64,000 bases of DNA from Pseudomonas sp. HS6 (GCF_023375815.1 NZ_CP067412.1:2542001-2606000); one strand, 5' to 3'. Shown: positions 30,930 through 40,133, numbered from the stretch's first letter. The notes: generated from the letters alone by a model not told the origin. Numbers and translations are program-made.

Positions 30930-30986
30930 TCGTTCCCCGCGATCTTTCACCAGCGTCCCGCGAACCGCGTGACGCTGGCGTCGACA

Positions 30987-33197
30987 TCAGCTCGACTGAG
31001 CGGTGTCGTCTTCCGGGATTTCCTCCCGCAGATCCTGTTGCCCCGGCAGCTCGGTGATCACGCTGAAATCCGTGACTTCCACCGCGCCCAGCCCATACCC
31101 CAGCAAGTGGAACGAGAAAGCCTTGCGTGGTTGCGGGTTGTCGAAACTGAAATCCATTTCCAGCGGCTGTTCCGCCGTGGCAACCATTTCCGACGGCAGG
31201 CCCAGTTGTACGTCCTGCTCGAACTCCTTGGCCTTGAGCTGGATGTAGGCTGCCTGCTGCGGATCCATCGAACGCACGGTCAGGCGTACGCGGGTGTGCG
31301 AGCCTTTGGGCATTTCCAGGTATTGCGCGCCGATCAGGTTGTCGGCCCAGTCATCCTTGATCTGTGCTTGCAGCGGGATGACGTTGTCGCTGCCGAACTG
31401 ATAGCGCTGGTTCAGCGGGGTACGCAGCAGCGACAGGTCCAGCGCGTCGGCGCGGGCTGCAATCTGCCGCGCATTCTGGCCGCTGGCATTGCCTTTGAAC
31501 GTGGCGCTTTCGGCGATGAACCCTTCGCTGGCATAAGCGCGGCAACGTCGCGGCATGTCGCATTCGGTCAGGATGCCGTGGCCGTCGTGGTAGCGCAGTT
31601 TGCCGTTGGTGAACGACATGATTTCGCGACCGGTATCGTAGTCGCGAAACAGCGAGCGGCCGCTGAGTGCCGCAGGCACCGGCAGGTCAAAGTAATCGAG
31701 GATCGACGCGCTCAAATCGACATGCCCGTAGACCCCGGGGTTGAGGTGCGGCAACTGCGCCTGTTCCGGTGCCAGGGTCAGGTTGAAGCCCCAGGACGAC
31801 GCCAGTCGCACGCCATCGATGCCATGGGATTCGTCGGACGTGATCACCACCAGCGTGTCTTTCAGCACGCCCTGACGTTCGAGGCCACTGAGGAACTGGT
31901 CCAGTGCGTCGTCCAGATAGCCGACGGCTGCCTGCTTCGGCGTGTCGTAGCGTTGCAGGTAGTCTTCCGGCGCGGAGTAGGGCTGATGGGTGCCGACGGT
32001 CAGCAGGGTCAGCATCCACGGTTTTTTCTGTTTCTTCAGTTGGCCGACGTAACCCAGCGCGCCTTCGAAGAATGCCTTGTCGTCCTTGCCCCACGGGAAT
32101 TCCAGGTAGTTGGCGTTGGTGAACCACTCGAGGCCATGGGTCGCATCGAAGCCGATGTGCGGCATGATCTTGTCTTTGGCCATGAAGCGCAGGCCGGCGC
32201 CTTGCAGGTAGTGAGTGCTGAAGCCGTTCTGGCGCAATTGGGCCGGCAGGCAGGCCTGGTTGCGTTCGTTCTGGGTCAGCATTTCCACGCCTTTGGGCGT
32301 GCCGTTGTTCAGTTTGTCGTAATCGCCGCAAAGCATGGCGTACAGGCCGCGAATGGTCTGATGCGTGTGCAGCACATAGTCCGGCGTGTTCATGCCGCGC
32401 TCGGCCCAGCGGCTGAGCTTGGGCATCAGGTCTTCCTGATAATGGCTGCCGATGGCCTCGCGATTGGCGCGGATGTAGGCGCCGGGAATGCCTTCAACAG
32501 TCACGATCAGGACATTGCGTGCCTGACCTTTAGCGGCGAGCAACGAGTGACCATTCAAGTCGAGGTCAGTGAGCCCGGCCATCAATGGCGCGGGTATTTC
32601 GCTGCCACCTTCCAGCCATTCCTCGGCCTGCATCTGCGCGTCGGCGACCTGCGCGGCAAGCAATTGATGCGGTAGGTTGTACAGGCGCCATGGGTCGGCA
32701 TCGCTCGGCGAAAGATTCTGTGCGCCCCAATGGGCGGCGAACAGCAACACCGGTGCCGTCCATGCCGCGCGGGGCAGGGCTGGTGCGGGTGTCGCGCGGT
32801 TTGCCCACTGCGTCGCCAGCCACAGCAGCAGGGCCAGCAGCAATGCGCCGGCCACCGCCGGATGGGCAAAACCGCCGCCAGTGGAGTTCTCCACAAATTG
32901 CGGGTCGATCAGGTAATGCAGGTCCTGGGGATTGGGCAGGCGCCCGACCGCGCTGACCAGTTCTGCCGTCGCCACCGCCAGCAAGCCCCAGAACACCAGC
33001 ACCGGCAGGCCCAGCCACCACGGCCGGCGATGCAACAGGACCACCAGCAGGCTGCCGATGGCCAGGTCCGAAAGATAGCCGAACAGGCTCGACCAGCCGA
33101 GTGCCGCACGCAGGCACACCGGCACGATCAGTACCAGAAAAACCAGAGAAAGAAGACGGGCGTCGGGGTGCCGAAGCCGTTGAAAAAGAGCGCTCAC
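30987..33197 (-). CDS. LTA-synthase-like sulfatase-fold membrane protein
   Basis: Inner-membrane enzyme of the alkaline-phosphatase superfamily, 736 residues from a GTG at 33197, which is preceded by GGAAGG at good spacing. An ATG pair 24 bases upstream has a weak site. Four to five membrane helices occupy residues about 15-150, followed by a periplasmic catalytic domain. NVLIVTVEGIPGAYI begins the domain, the nucleophile Thr is in HTHQTIRGLYAMLCGDY, and YSAPEDYL and VVITSDESHGIDG are further active-site segments. In most relatives the last one reads SDHG; here two residues are inserted (SDESHG). Proteins of this type transfer phosphoglycerol or phosphoethanolamine groups from lipids, possibly to periplasmic glucans or lipid A. 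The actual acceptor is unknown. Confidence 0.8.
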   Translation of the reverse strand: MSALFQRLRHPDARLLSLVFLVLIVPVCLRAALGWSSLFGYLSDLAIGSLLVVLLHRRPWWLGLPVLVFWGLLAVATAELVSAVGRLPNPQDLHYLIDPQFVENSTGGGFAHPAVAGALLLALLLWLATQWANRATPAPALPRAAWTAPVLLFAAHWGAQNLSPSDADPWRLYNLPHQLLAAQVADAQMQAEEWLEGGSEIPAPLMAGLTDLDLNGHSLLAAKGQARNVLIVTVEGIPGAYIRANREAIGSHYQEDLMPKLSRWAERGMNTPDYVLHTHQTIRGLYAMLCGDYDKLNNGTPKGVEMLTQNERNQACLPAQLRQNGFSTHYLQGAGLRFMAKDKIMPHIGFDATHGLEWFTNANYLEFPWGKDDKAFFEGALGYVGQLKKQKKPWMLTLLTVGTHQPYSAPEDYLQRYDTPKQAAVGYLDDALDQFLSGLERQGVLKDTLVVITSDESHGIDGVRLASSWGFNLTLAPEQAQLPHLNPGVYGHVDLSASILDYFDLPVPAALSGRSLFRDYDTGREIMSFTNGKLRYHDGHGILTECDMPRRCRAYASEGFIAESATFKGNASGQNARQIAARADALDLSLLRTPLNQRYQFGSDNVIPLQAQIKDDWADNLIGAQYLEMPKGSHTRVRLTVRSMDPQQAAYIQLKAKEFEQDVQLGLPSEMVATAEQPLEMDFSFDNPQPRKAFSFHLLGYGLGAVEVTDFSVITELPGQQDLREEIPEDDTAQSS

Positions 33198-33497
33198 AAA
33201 AAAAGACCTTCCAGCCATCAAACCGTCATAAAAGTGTGCGCGATGATACCAAGGGTGGGCTGTCTGATCGCCCTTTTAAACGCGAGTCTGATCCGCTGTA
33301 GAACGCGTGTGCGATCCGGTCGAATGGCCTGAAGCCTTGACCTGTATTCGTATCAGCAAAGGGAGAGGCTGTTTTCGCACCCGCCGGGACAGGGAATTTA
33401 TTGTTTCAGGCTGTTAATTACGCCTTTGATCCAATTCCGCTGCATTTGCGAAACGTTGCGATTTACAATGCCCGACCTCTGATGGAGACCTGCCTCC
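33198..33497. other. Divergent intergenic region, sulfatase to desaturase
   Basis: 300 bases without a gene. A TACAAT at 33464-33469 could be the -10 element for the desaturase gene, with no convincing -35. GGAG at 33483-33486 is the ribosome-binding site of the GTG start at 33498. No repeat or hairpin of note. Confidence 0.5.
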
Positions 33498-34529
33498 GTG
33501 GACGTCCTCACGCAACTCAACGCTTATCTGCACCGACTGCTGATTGAGCCGGTCGCCGAGCAGTTTTTCAGCCTGTTCGATCTGAATGGCCGCATCGGCG
33601 TGGTGTTCATCTTCACGTCCTATTGCGTGGCCTACGGTCTTTTCCGCTTCAGAAAATCCCGCCGCCTGACCGAGGCCCCGACCTTCTGGCAGTTCCTCGG
33701 CGGCGGTCGTGTGCATGGGCATCGCTCGGCGTGGCTGGATTACCGCTACTACTTCATCAAGGGCATTCTGCGGGTCGCACTGGTGTTGCCGGTCGTGGCG
33801 CTGGTCGATCCGCATATTCTGCGTTCGGGCGATTACGTGCAGTTTTTCACCCGGCTCTGGGGCGCCCGCGAGCAGGTCTGGGATCATCCCTCGATCGCGT
33901 TGTTCTATGGCCTCGGCGTGTTTGTGTTCAGAGACTTCTTGCACTATTGGATTCACCGCGCCTTTCACTCCCGCTTTCTGTGGGAATTCCACAAGGTTCA
34001 CCATTCGGCGCTCGTGCTGGTGCCCGTCACTGCCAGCCGGATTCACATCGTCGAATCGATCTTCGAACGAATCGTCATCACCGCCGGCCTTGGCGCTTTT
34101 GCCGGTGTGGTCTGGTACGCCTGTGGCGGGGAGGTCAGCCGCTACACGCTGTTCGGCGTGACCTGGCTGGCTCTGATCATCAACGGCCTGGGGGCCAATC
34201 TGCGGCACAGCCATGTCTGGCTGTCGTTCGGGCCGAAGGTCGAACACGTGCTCAACAGCCCGGCCCAGCACCAGATCCACCACAGCGACGCGCCACGACA
34301 TTTCAACAAGAACTTCGCGATCAACCTGTCGCTGTGGGACTGGATGTTCGGCACGTTGTACGTCACCACGCCGACACCGGAAGTGTTGCGCTTCGGCACG
34401 GGCGAGCAGGACCGCACACGTTATCTGACGGTGTACAGCCTGATCGTCACGCCGTTTGTGGACACCGCGAAACGCTTGTCGTCGAACGCCGACGGGCTCA
34501 GAACCTGGTTCAATCAGCGTACGCCATGA
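33498..34529 (+). CDS. Sterol desaturase / fatty acid hydroxylase superfamily membrane protein
   Basis: A 343-residue integral membrane di-iron oxygenase-type protein with a GTG start (MDVLTQLNAYLHRLLIEP). Four or more membrane helices. The histidine boxes of the superfamily are intact: HRAFH near residue 153, HKVHH near 165, LRHSH near 235 and HQIHHSDAPRH near 258. Bacterial members hydroxylate or desaturate lipid acyl chains or carotenoids; the substrate here is not known. The last 20 bp overlap the 3' end of the GFA remnant on the opposite strand. Confidence 0.88.
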   Translation: MDVLTQLNAYLHRLLIEPVAEQFFSLFDLNGRIGVVFIFTSYCVAYGLFRFRKSRRLTEAPTFWQFLGGGRVHGHRSAWLDYRYYFIKGILRVALVLPVVALVDPHILRSGDYVQFFTRLWGAREQVWDHPSIALFYGLGVFVFRDFLHYWIHRAFHSRFLWEFHKVHHSALVLVPVTASRIHIVESIFERIVITAGLGAFAGVVWYACGGEVSRYTLFGVTWLALIINGLGANLRHSHVWLSFGPKVEHVLNSPAQHQIHHSDAPRHFNKNFAINLSLWDWMFGTLYVTTPTPEVLRFGTGEQDRTRYLTVYSLIVTPFVDTAKRLSSNADGLRTWFNQRTP

Positions 34530-34766
34530 GGGCTTCGCCGAAGGCCTGCGGCATCGGGCTTTGCGGCCAGCTCGGCAGCCCCTCGGGCAGCGTCAGCCAA
34601 GGTTGTTTGTGACTGACCCAGATGTGCGCCATCGGTTGCAGTGATCGGCTTTCATCGAGTGTGCCGGCGCGCAGAACGTTCATCCCCGGCGCCGCCGTGG
34701 TGGTGTTGCAAAGACGCGTATGGCAGATGCTGCACACCTGATGTTCGGAGTGCTGCCCATTGAGAT
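34510..34766 (-). pseudogene. C-terminal remnant of a GFA-family (glutathione-dependent formaldehyde-activating-like) gene
   Basis: On the minus strand an open frame of about 85 codons, ending at 34510, reads HSEHQVCSICHTRLCNTTT, then APGMNVLRAGTLDE and LQPMAHIWVSHKQPWL. This is the C-terminal half of a GFA-domain protein (CxxC zinc pair, 'T-T-A-A-P-G-M', 'M-A-H-I-W'). There is no start codon or N-terminal zinc-binding half. The frame collides near 34760-34780 with a LysR remnant on the other strand. It therefore looks like one side of a deletion scar. Expression as a short protein is possible but unlikely. Confidence 0.65.
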
Positions 34767-34771
34767 CGTAG

Positions 34772-34957
34772 GCATGGATTGGCGTGAGTTTTGGGCAACT
34801 GGCCCAGCGACATGGACTGGTGCGAGTCCTGCCCGGTCAGGTGGATTTTACGGTGGATGTGTGGATCGCCATGCATCAGGATATGCGTCGGGTACAGCGG
34901 GTTTCGGCGGTGTTCGATGGCTTGGGCGCGGACTTGCAGGCGTTTATGGAAGGCTGA
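34772..34957 (+). pseudogene. C-terminal remnant of a LysR-type regulator
   Basis: A 61-codon plus-strand frame ending with TGA at 34955-34957, containing IGVSFGQLAQRHGLVRVLPG, then VDFTVDVWIAMHQDMRRVQR and VSAVFDGLGADLQAFMEG. This is the last part of a LysR effector domain (the 'VLP...DVW..MH.D.R...RV' pattern). A stop codon (TAG at 34769) lies in frame just before it and there is no start, so it is a fragment. With the GFA fragment it suggests that a divergent GFA/LysR pair lost both 5' halves and the promoter region between them. Confidence 0.6.
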
Positions 34958-35060
34958 CGTTCAGGTGATATCAATATGCGATAACGGTATTTAAATTTAA
35001 TTTTTTATAGCGATAGAGTCCGCCCTCACAGATTTCCCTGTAAATCCCTGCGAGGTTGTC

Positions 35061-36074
35061 ATGGCCCTACCGTTCAAACGTTCAGCACTGACACTGCTGG
35101 CGGTTTCGCTGGCCGGCGCACTGCTCGGCAATACCGCTCAAGCCGAAGGCAAGATCAGCATCGCCCAACAATTCGGCATCGGTTATCTGATTCTGGACGT
35201 GGTGCGCGATCAGCACCTGATCGAGAAGCACGGCAAGGCTCAGGGTCTGGACATCAAGGTCGACTGGAACAGCATTTCCGGCGCTACCGCCATGAACGAA
35301 GCGCTGCTGACCGGATCGCTGGATGTGGTCTCGGCCGGCGTGCCACCGATGCTCACTGTATGGGATCGCACCAAGGGCAAACAGAACGTCAAGGCCATCG
35401 CTTCGCTGGGCTCGATGCCCAACTACCTGCTGACCAATAACCCGAACGTAAAAACCCTCAAGGACTTCAGCGAAAAGGATCGCATCGCCGTGCCGGCGGC
35501 GGGTGTGGGCTTCCAGTCCCGCACGCTGCAGATCGAAACGGCCAAAGAATTCGGTAATGACCAATACAAGAAGTTCGACGACATCTCCGTCAGCCTGCCG
35601 CACCCGGATGCCACGGCCGCGTTGATCGCCGGCGGCTCGGAAATCAACGCGCATTTCTCCAGCCCGCCGTTCCAGTACCAGGCGTTGCAGAATCCCAACG
35701 TGCATAAAGTGCTGAGTTCCTACGATGTGCTCGGCGGCCAGGCCACATTCAACGTGCTGTACACCACGGAAAAATTCCACGACGAAAACCCGAAAACCTA
35801 CAGGGCGTTCTACGACGCACTGGCCGAGGCCGAGCAGATCATCAAGGCTGACAAGCCTGCGGCGGCTCAGGCTTACATTCGCGTCGAACAGTCGAAACTG
35901 CCGCTGGCGTTGGTGGAGAAAATCGTCACCGATCCGGAAATCGATTTCACCGTGGTGCCGCAGCGCACCTTTATCTATGCAGAGAAATTGCAGGAGTTGG
36001 GTGTGCTGAAAAACAAGGCGGACAGTTGGAAGGATTATTTCTTTGAAGAGGCGCATGGCGGGGCGGGGAGTTGA
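35061..36074 (+). CDS. ABC transporter substrate-binding protein (sulfonate/nitrate/taurine, NMT1-like)
   Basis: Periplasmic binding protein of 337 residues with a signal peptide ending near residue 28 (GALLGNTAQA). The fold is that of SsuA/TauA/THI5: KISIAQQFGIGYLILDVV, DWNSISGATAMNEALLTGSLDVVSAGVPP (the ligand-contact region), and PHPDATAALIAGGSEINAHFSSPPFQY. No permease or ATPase gene lies next to it in this window, so it is an orphan component that must share a transporter encoded elsewhere, or it has a different role. The 5' region is very AT-rich (34990-35020). Confidence 0.85.
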   Translation: MALPFKRSALTLLAVSLAGALLGNTAQAEGKISIAQQFGIGYLILDVVRDQHLIEKHGKAQGLDIKVDWNSISGATAMNEALLTGSLDVVSAGVPPMLTVWDRTKGKQNVKAIASLGSMPNYLLTNNPNVKTLKDFSEKDRIAVPAAGVGFQSRTLQIETAKEFGNDQYKKFDDISVSLPHPDATAALIAGGSEINAHFSSPPFQYQALQNPNVHKVLSSYDVLGGQATFNVLYTTEKFHDENPKTYRAFYDALAEAEQIIKADKPAAAQAYIRVEQSKLPLALVEKIVTDPEIDFTVVPQRTFIYAEKLQELGVLKNKADSWKDYFFEEAHGGAGS

Positions 36075-36172
36075 ATCCCGGGGCGTTCTGGACAGGGTAA
36101 TGGCCTCTTAGTAGCATTTGCCGCCAGCGCTCTGACTCCATGGCGCAATGCTCTGAATCTACAAGGACGGCC

Positions 36173-36718
36173 ATGCTTGATTTTCTGTACCGCAAAATGA
36201 ATGTCGATTTTATTGTCTGGAGTGGCACGGTACGCAAAATCCAAAAGCTCACTGACGACGACGGGTATGTCGAAACGGTCGTGCGAATCGAAAATGATAA
36301 TGGCGAGATCGAGGATATCGATGTTTCCGGCCTTGAGCTCGATCTGAAACGAAACCATCGCGTCAGCGTCTTCAATGCCACCACGGCGGCCATCGACTAC
36401 AGCGTCTTTGCCTTGTTGCGCAATGACTGCTTGTCTCGGTCCGCATTGCTGGTTGATGGCGAACTCCTTTTCAAGGAGTTGGGTATAAAACTCCCCAGGT
36501 TCACCATCTTCCTGATTTCGTTGGTGTATGGCGCGATCGCGACCTGGATCGCTGGAGAGGGTGGATTGATTTCCGCCATCGTCCTTTTCGGCGCTCTGCA
36601 CATGGACGGAAGGCGACGTCGCAAGCTTTTCGGTGCCCGAATCGAGGCACATTTACACAAATTCGATAAGCAGTATCAAAGCCATCGCATGGTCAAAAGA
36701 GCACTGGCGCGATCGTAA
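36173..36718 (+). CDS. Hypothetical protein with two C-proximal membrane helices
   Basis: A 181-residue protein from the ATG at 36173 (AAGGA six bases upstream); a longer frame begins at 36140. The N-terminal 90 residues are soluble, beta-rich and acidic (VRIENDNGEIEDIDVSGLELD). Two hydrophobic helices follow around residues 100-135 (FTIFLISLVYGAIATWI and GLISAIVLFGALHM). A strongly basic cytosolic tail ends the protein (GRRRRKLF, QSHRMVKRALARS). Base and codon use are less GC-rich than the neighbours, which might indicate recent acquisition. I do not recognise a family. Confidence 0.65.
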   Translation: MLDFLYRKMNVDFIVWSGTVRKIQKLTDDDGYVETVVRIENDNGEIEDIDVSGLELDLKRNHRVSVFNATTAAIDYSVFALLRNDCLSRSALLVDGELLFKELGIKLPRFTIFLISLVYGAIATWIAGEGGLISAIVLFGALHMDGRRRRKLFGARIEAHLHKFDKQYQSHRMVKRALARS

Positions 36719-36917
36719 TGAGCGTCGGGTACGTCGATGCAGTGGGCGCTTTTTGCTGAGGCCTTCGACGGTCTGGGTGGCCGCACGTCCGCCGGCCGGG
36801 TGAGCGGCAAACCCGCGTCTATAGTGAGAGGGCTGTGTTAAACGGGTTGGCGTACCTCAAGGCTGCGACGGGAGGCGCCGAGTGAACAATCTGCTGTTAT
36901 TCATTCAGGAGATCGCC

Positions 36918-37334
36918 ATGAGCCAGATCGAAAAAGTCCTCTACACCGCAAAGACCCACACCACCGGCGGACGTGACGGGGCGTCGCGCAGTTCCGACGG
37001 GATCCTCGACGTCAAACTGTCGTCTCCCGGCACCAACGGCGGCGGGACCAATCCGGAACAACTGTTCGCCGCCGGCTGGTCGGCGTGCTTCATCGGTGCG
37101 ATGAAAGCGGTGGCGGTGCAGCAGAAAATCAGCCTGCCAGCGGACCTGGCGGTGGATGCCGAAGTGGACCTGGGCACCAACTCGGGAGGGTATCTGTTGC
37201 AGGCGCGGCTCAATGTGAGCCTGCCGGGCATGGAGCGCGGCGCGGCACAGCAACTGGTGGATGCGGCGCATCAGGTGTGCCCGTATTCGAAGGCCACGCG
37301 CAACAACATCGAAGTCGAGTTGAAACTGGTCTGA
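36918..37334 (+). CDS. ohr: Organic hydroperoxide resistance protein (Ohr)
   Basis: Cytosolic thiol peroxidase of the OsmC/Ohr family, 138 residues from the ATG at 36918 (CAGGAGA upstream); a longer frame exists. It reduces organic hydroperoxides with lipoylated proteins as electron donors. Both catalytic cysteines are present: GWSACFIGAMK (Cys near residue 57) and HQVCPYSKAT (Cys near 120), and the paired Arg in this family is represented by the conserved basic residues near the N-terminal half. KVLYTAKTHTTGGRDGASRS is the usual Ohr start. No ohrR gene adjoins it here. Terminated by a strong hairpin. Confidence 0.93.
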   Translation: MSQIEKVLYTAKTHTTGGRDGASRSSDGILDVKLSSPGTNGGGTNPEQLFAAGWSACFIGAMKAVAVQQKISLPADLAVDAEVDLGTNSGGYLLQARLNVSLPGMERGAAQQLVDAAHQVCPYSKATRNNIEVELKLV

Positions 37335-37346
37335 CATCCAGATGCA

Positions 37347-37391
37347 AACGGGGCGGCATGATCGTCGATCATGCCGCCCCGTTGGTTTTTT
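37347..37391. terminator. Terminator downstream of ohr
   Basis: An 18-bp perfect stem (37347-37364 pairing with 37366-37383, so the tip opens into a small loop) followed by ggtttttt. It lies 12 bp after the ohr stop. On the minus strand it could also serve the convergent PCuAC gene, but the T-run is on the plus side. Confidence 0.88.
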
Positions 37392-37417
37392 GAAGTCGTA
37401 AATCTGTCAGTCAGCGA

Positions 37418-37897
37418 TCAATGCATCTTGCTGTGATCGTGGCCTTCCATGTTGGTCAGCGAGCGCACCGGCGCCTGGACTTCGATGGCTTGTTTCTCGC
37501 CCTTGGCGTTTTCGACGGTCAGGGTCAGCGGCACGTTGTCGCCTTCCTTCAGTTGACCGTTCAGGCCCATCAACATCACGTGGTAGCCGTTGGGATCGAA
37601 CTTGACGGCTTTGCCGGCCGGCAGGTCGACCGAGTTGACCGGGCCCATGCTCATCACGTCGTTCTTCATGGTCATTTCGTGAATCTGCACGTCCTTGGCC
37701 ACTGGCGATGCAACGCTGAGCAGCTTGCTGTCGCTGTCGGCGGTGACGGTCATGAACGCGCCGCTGGCCGACTGGTTTGGCACGGTTGCACGGACCCAGG
37801 CGTCATCGACCTTGGTCTGCGCCGAAACCTGGAACGCCAGGCCCAGCAGGGACAGGCCCAGTGCAGCACGTTTGATGTTGTTCAGAAAAGGGTTCAT
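37418..37897 (-). CDS. Periplasmic copper chaperone PCu(A)C
   Basis: Copper chaperone of 159 residues from the ATG at 37897, which has GGAGGT at ideal spacing and overlaps the upstream sco stop by one base (TGATG). Signal peptide up to about residue 26 (FQVSA). The copper site pattern is present: IHEMTMKNDVMSMGPV and GYHVMLMGLNG, supplying His and Met ligands. A His-rich tail ends the protein (EGHDHSKMH). With Sco it delivers copper to cytochrome oxidase. The pair forms an operon here. Confidence 0.92.
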   Translation of the reverse strand: MNPFLNNIKRAALGLSLLGLAFQVSAQTKVDDAWVRATVPNQSASGAFMTVTADSDSKLLSVASPVAKDVQIHEMTMKNDVMSMGPVNSVDLPAGKAVKFDPNGYHVMLMGLNGQLKEGDNVPLTLTVENAKGEKQAIEVQAPVRSLTNMEGHDHSKMH

Positions 37898-38502
37898 CAG
37901 CAGACCTCCATGACGGTAAGCAAGTCTTCCGTACACTCTTGTGCAGAAAGCGATTGGGACAGACCCACGCGCAGGTTGCCGCGGGTGTCGTAGACATAAC
38001 TGGTAGACGTGTGCGACAGGGTGTAGGTGTCGCCGGCAGGGACTTTTTCGTAGAAGACGTCGAATTCCTTGGCGGTGGCCTTGGTTTCCTCAAGGGTGCC
38101 GTACAGGGCGACGAAGCTTGGGTCGAAGGTCTTGACGTAGGCGTCGAGGATTTGCGGTGTGTCGCGTTCCGGGTCGAGGGTGATGAACACCACTTGCAGG
38201 ATGTCGCCATCCTTGCCCATCAGCTTCTTGATTTTCGCCGCGCGGGCCAGGGTCGTCGGGCAGACGGCCGGGCACTGGGTGAAGCCGAAGAAGATCATCG
38301 GCATCAGGCCGCGAAAGCTCGACAGCGACACGGTGTTGCCTTCGGTGTCCTTGAGCTTGAAGGTGCGTCCGAGGATCTTGTCGCTCAGATCCTTGCCGTA
38401 CTTGTACGACAGTTGGCCACGGGTGTCGCAGCCGGCGAGCAGGCCCAGACCGAGCACGCCCATTCCCGCAAGCACCTTGCGGCGAGTCAACAAAGCCGTC
38501 AT
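37897..38502 (-). CDS. SCO family copper-binding lipoprotein (SenC/PrrC-like)
   Basis: Thioredoxin-fold protein of 201 residues that helps assemble the CuA centre of cytochrome c oxidase or acts in redox sensing. Signal sequence with Arg-Arg and a lipobox (LGLGLLAGC), so membrane-anchored in the periplasm. The copper ligands are CPAVC (near residue 78) and the His in YTLSHTSTSYV (near 165). It is translationally coupled to the PCuAC gene downstream. Confidence 0.93.
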   Translation of the reverse strand: MTALLTRRKVLAGMGVLGLGLLAGCDTRGQLSYKYGKDLSDKILGRTFKLKDTEGNTVSLSSFRGLMPMIFFGFTQCPAVCPTTLARAAKIKKLMGKDGDILQVVFITLDPERDTPQILDAYVKTFDPSFVALYGTLEETKATAKEFDVFYEKVPAGDTYTLSHTSTSYVYDTRGNLRVGLSQSLSAQECTEDLLTVMEVC

Positions 38503-38658
38503 CTAATACCGCCTTTTGCAGCCCGCCGGTCAGCGAGACAGGCGGGGGGTTAACCGTAAAAGCGGCGCATGATACCAAAATGAACCGCCAGGTCGGTTTT
38601 TGATCACCAACCAATGTCGGATCGGGCGACAAAAGGTGTAAGAAAACATGACCTGCGG

Positions 38659-40071
38659 TTATTGCGGCGACGGTTCAACCGGGCTCCAGCTGCCGCCCAG
38701 CGCGGTGTACAGATTTACCTGCGCCACCAGTTGCGCCAACCGGTCAGTGATCAGGCCCTGCTGGGAACTGAACAGCGAACGCTGGGCATCGAGGAACGTC
38801 AGGCTGCTGTCGACGCCGGTCTGATAGCGGTGCTGCGCCATGTCGTAATAGTCCTGGGTCGCCTGCACCAGATCACGCTGGGCCTGGAGTTGTTGCTGGT
38901 AGGTCTGGCGTGCCGCGAGTCCGTCGGACACTTCCTGGAAGGCTGTCTGAATGGTCTTTTCGTACTCGGCGACGCTGATGTCTTTCTGCAATTTCGCGTA
39001 ATCCAGACTGGCGCGCAGGCTGCCGGCGTTGAAGATCGGCAGGCTGATCTGCGGCTGGAAGGTCCAGGCACCGGAGCCGCCCTTGAACAGCCCTGACAGG
39101 TCGCGACTGGACGTGCCGGCGTTGGCGGTCAGGCTGACACTGGGAAAGAACGCCGCCCGGGCCGCGCCAATATTGGCATTGGCCGCCTTGAGCTTGTATT
39201 CGGCCTGGAGAATATCCGGCCGGCGCTGCAGCAGATCCGACGGCAATCCGGCCGGTACTTGCGCCACCAGATCACTGTCCAGCGGACGTGCCGGCAGGGT
39301 TTCGGAGACTGGCGCGCCGACCAGCAGCGTCAGGCTGTTCAAGTCCTGGGCGACCTGGCGTTGATAGCGGGCGAGGCTGGCGCGGGTGCTGTCGACGCTG
39401 GTCTGCGCCTGGATCTGATCCAGCGCCGAAGACTTGCCGGCCTCGCGGTTGCGTGTGGTCAGGCGCAGGCTTTTCTCGTCGGCGGCGAGGGTTTCGCGAG
39501 TCAGGGCCAGCAGCTCCTGGTCGGCGCGCCAGGTCAGGTAGGCATTGGCGACGTTGGCCACCAGGCTCAGTTGTGCACTGCGCCGGGCCTCTTCGGTGGC
39601 CAGCCAGCTCATCAACGCCTGATCACTGAGGCTGCGAACCCGGCCGAAGAAATCCAGTTCGTAGGCGCTGATGCCAAGGTTGGCGGAGTAGGTCGACGTG
39701 ATCGCCGCTTTGGTTTTGGTCACGCTCGCCGGCACCCGCTGGCGCAGTTCGTTGGCATTGGCCGAGACCGCCGGCAGCAGATCGGCGCGCTGAATGCGGT
39801 ACTTGGCCTGGAACGCCTCGACGTTCAGCGCGGCGACTCTCAAGTCGCGGTTGTTGACCAACGCGCTTTCAATCAGTTGCTGCAACGCCGGGTCATTGAA
39901 CAATCCGCGCCAGTCCTCGACCGCGGTGGTGGCCTGGGTTGGCGCAGGGTAGGCGGGGCCTTTTGGATACTGCGCCGCACTGGGCGACGCGGGTTGCTGA
40001 TAGTCGGGAATCAGCGAGCAGCCGCCCATCAGCAACGCCATGGACAGCAGAGAGATCGGCAACCTGGACAT
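38659..40071 (-). CDS. Outer-membrane efflux factor, OprM/NodT type lipoprotein
   Basis: TolC-like outer-membrane channel, 470 residues from the ATG at 40071. The open frame runs 165 codons further upstream but that part is non-coding, being antisense and covering the regulator. Signal peptide with lipobox [12 protein letters not shown]. Two structural repeats: [22 protein letters not shown] with [17 protein letters not shown], and [39 protein letters not shown] in the second half. No periplasmic adaptor or pump gene is next to it in this window. In Pseudomonas lipopeptide loci an outer-membrane factor of this type beside the regulator is thought to work with a MacAB-like pump for lipopeptide export, whose genes may be beyond the right edge. 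Confidence 0.9.
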   Translation of the reverse strand: MSRLPISLLSMALLMGGCSLIPDYQQPASPSAAQYPKGPAYPAPTQATTAVEDWRGLFNDPALQQLIESALVNNRDLRVAALNVEAFQAKYRIQRADLLPAVSANANELRQRVPASVTKTKAAITSTYSANLGISAYELDFFGRVRSLSDQALMSWLATEEARRSAQLSLVANVANAYLTWRADQELLALTRETLAADEKSLRLTTRNREAGKSSALDQIQAQTSVDSTRASLARYQRQVAQDLNSLTLLVGAPVSETLPARPLDSDLVAQVPAGLPSDLLQRRPDILQAEYKLKAANANIGAARAAFFPSVSLTANAGTSSRDLSGLFKGGSGAWTFQPQISLPIFNAGSLRASLDYAKLQKDISVAEYEKTIQTAFQEVSDGLAARQTYQQQLQAQRDLVQATQDYYDMAQHRYQTGVDSSLTFLDAQRSLFSSQQGLITDRLAQLVAQVNLYTALGGSWSPVEPSPQ

Positions 40072-40133
40072 CAAACAGCCTCGTTCACGAATGAGAGCGG
40101 GCGCCGGGCGCCCATGATGAGAAAACCGCCGGA

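Noticed and set aside
30950..30978. Inverted repeat ccagcgtc / gacgctgg after the znuD stop as a terminator
   Set aside because: There is no T-run on either strand and the stem has only 8 bp around a GC-rich loop; it might contribute to termination but is not convincing.
34720..34968. Open frame of 82 codons on the plus strand over the scar region
   Set aside because: It is in a different frame from the LysR remnant and has no family pattern; the LysR-like reading in the other frame explains the sequence better.
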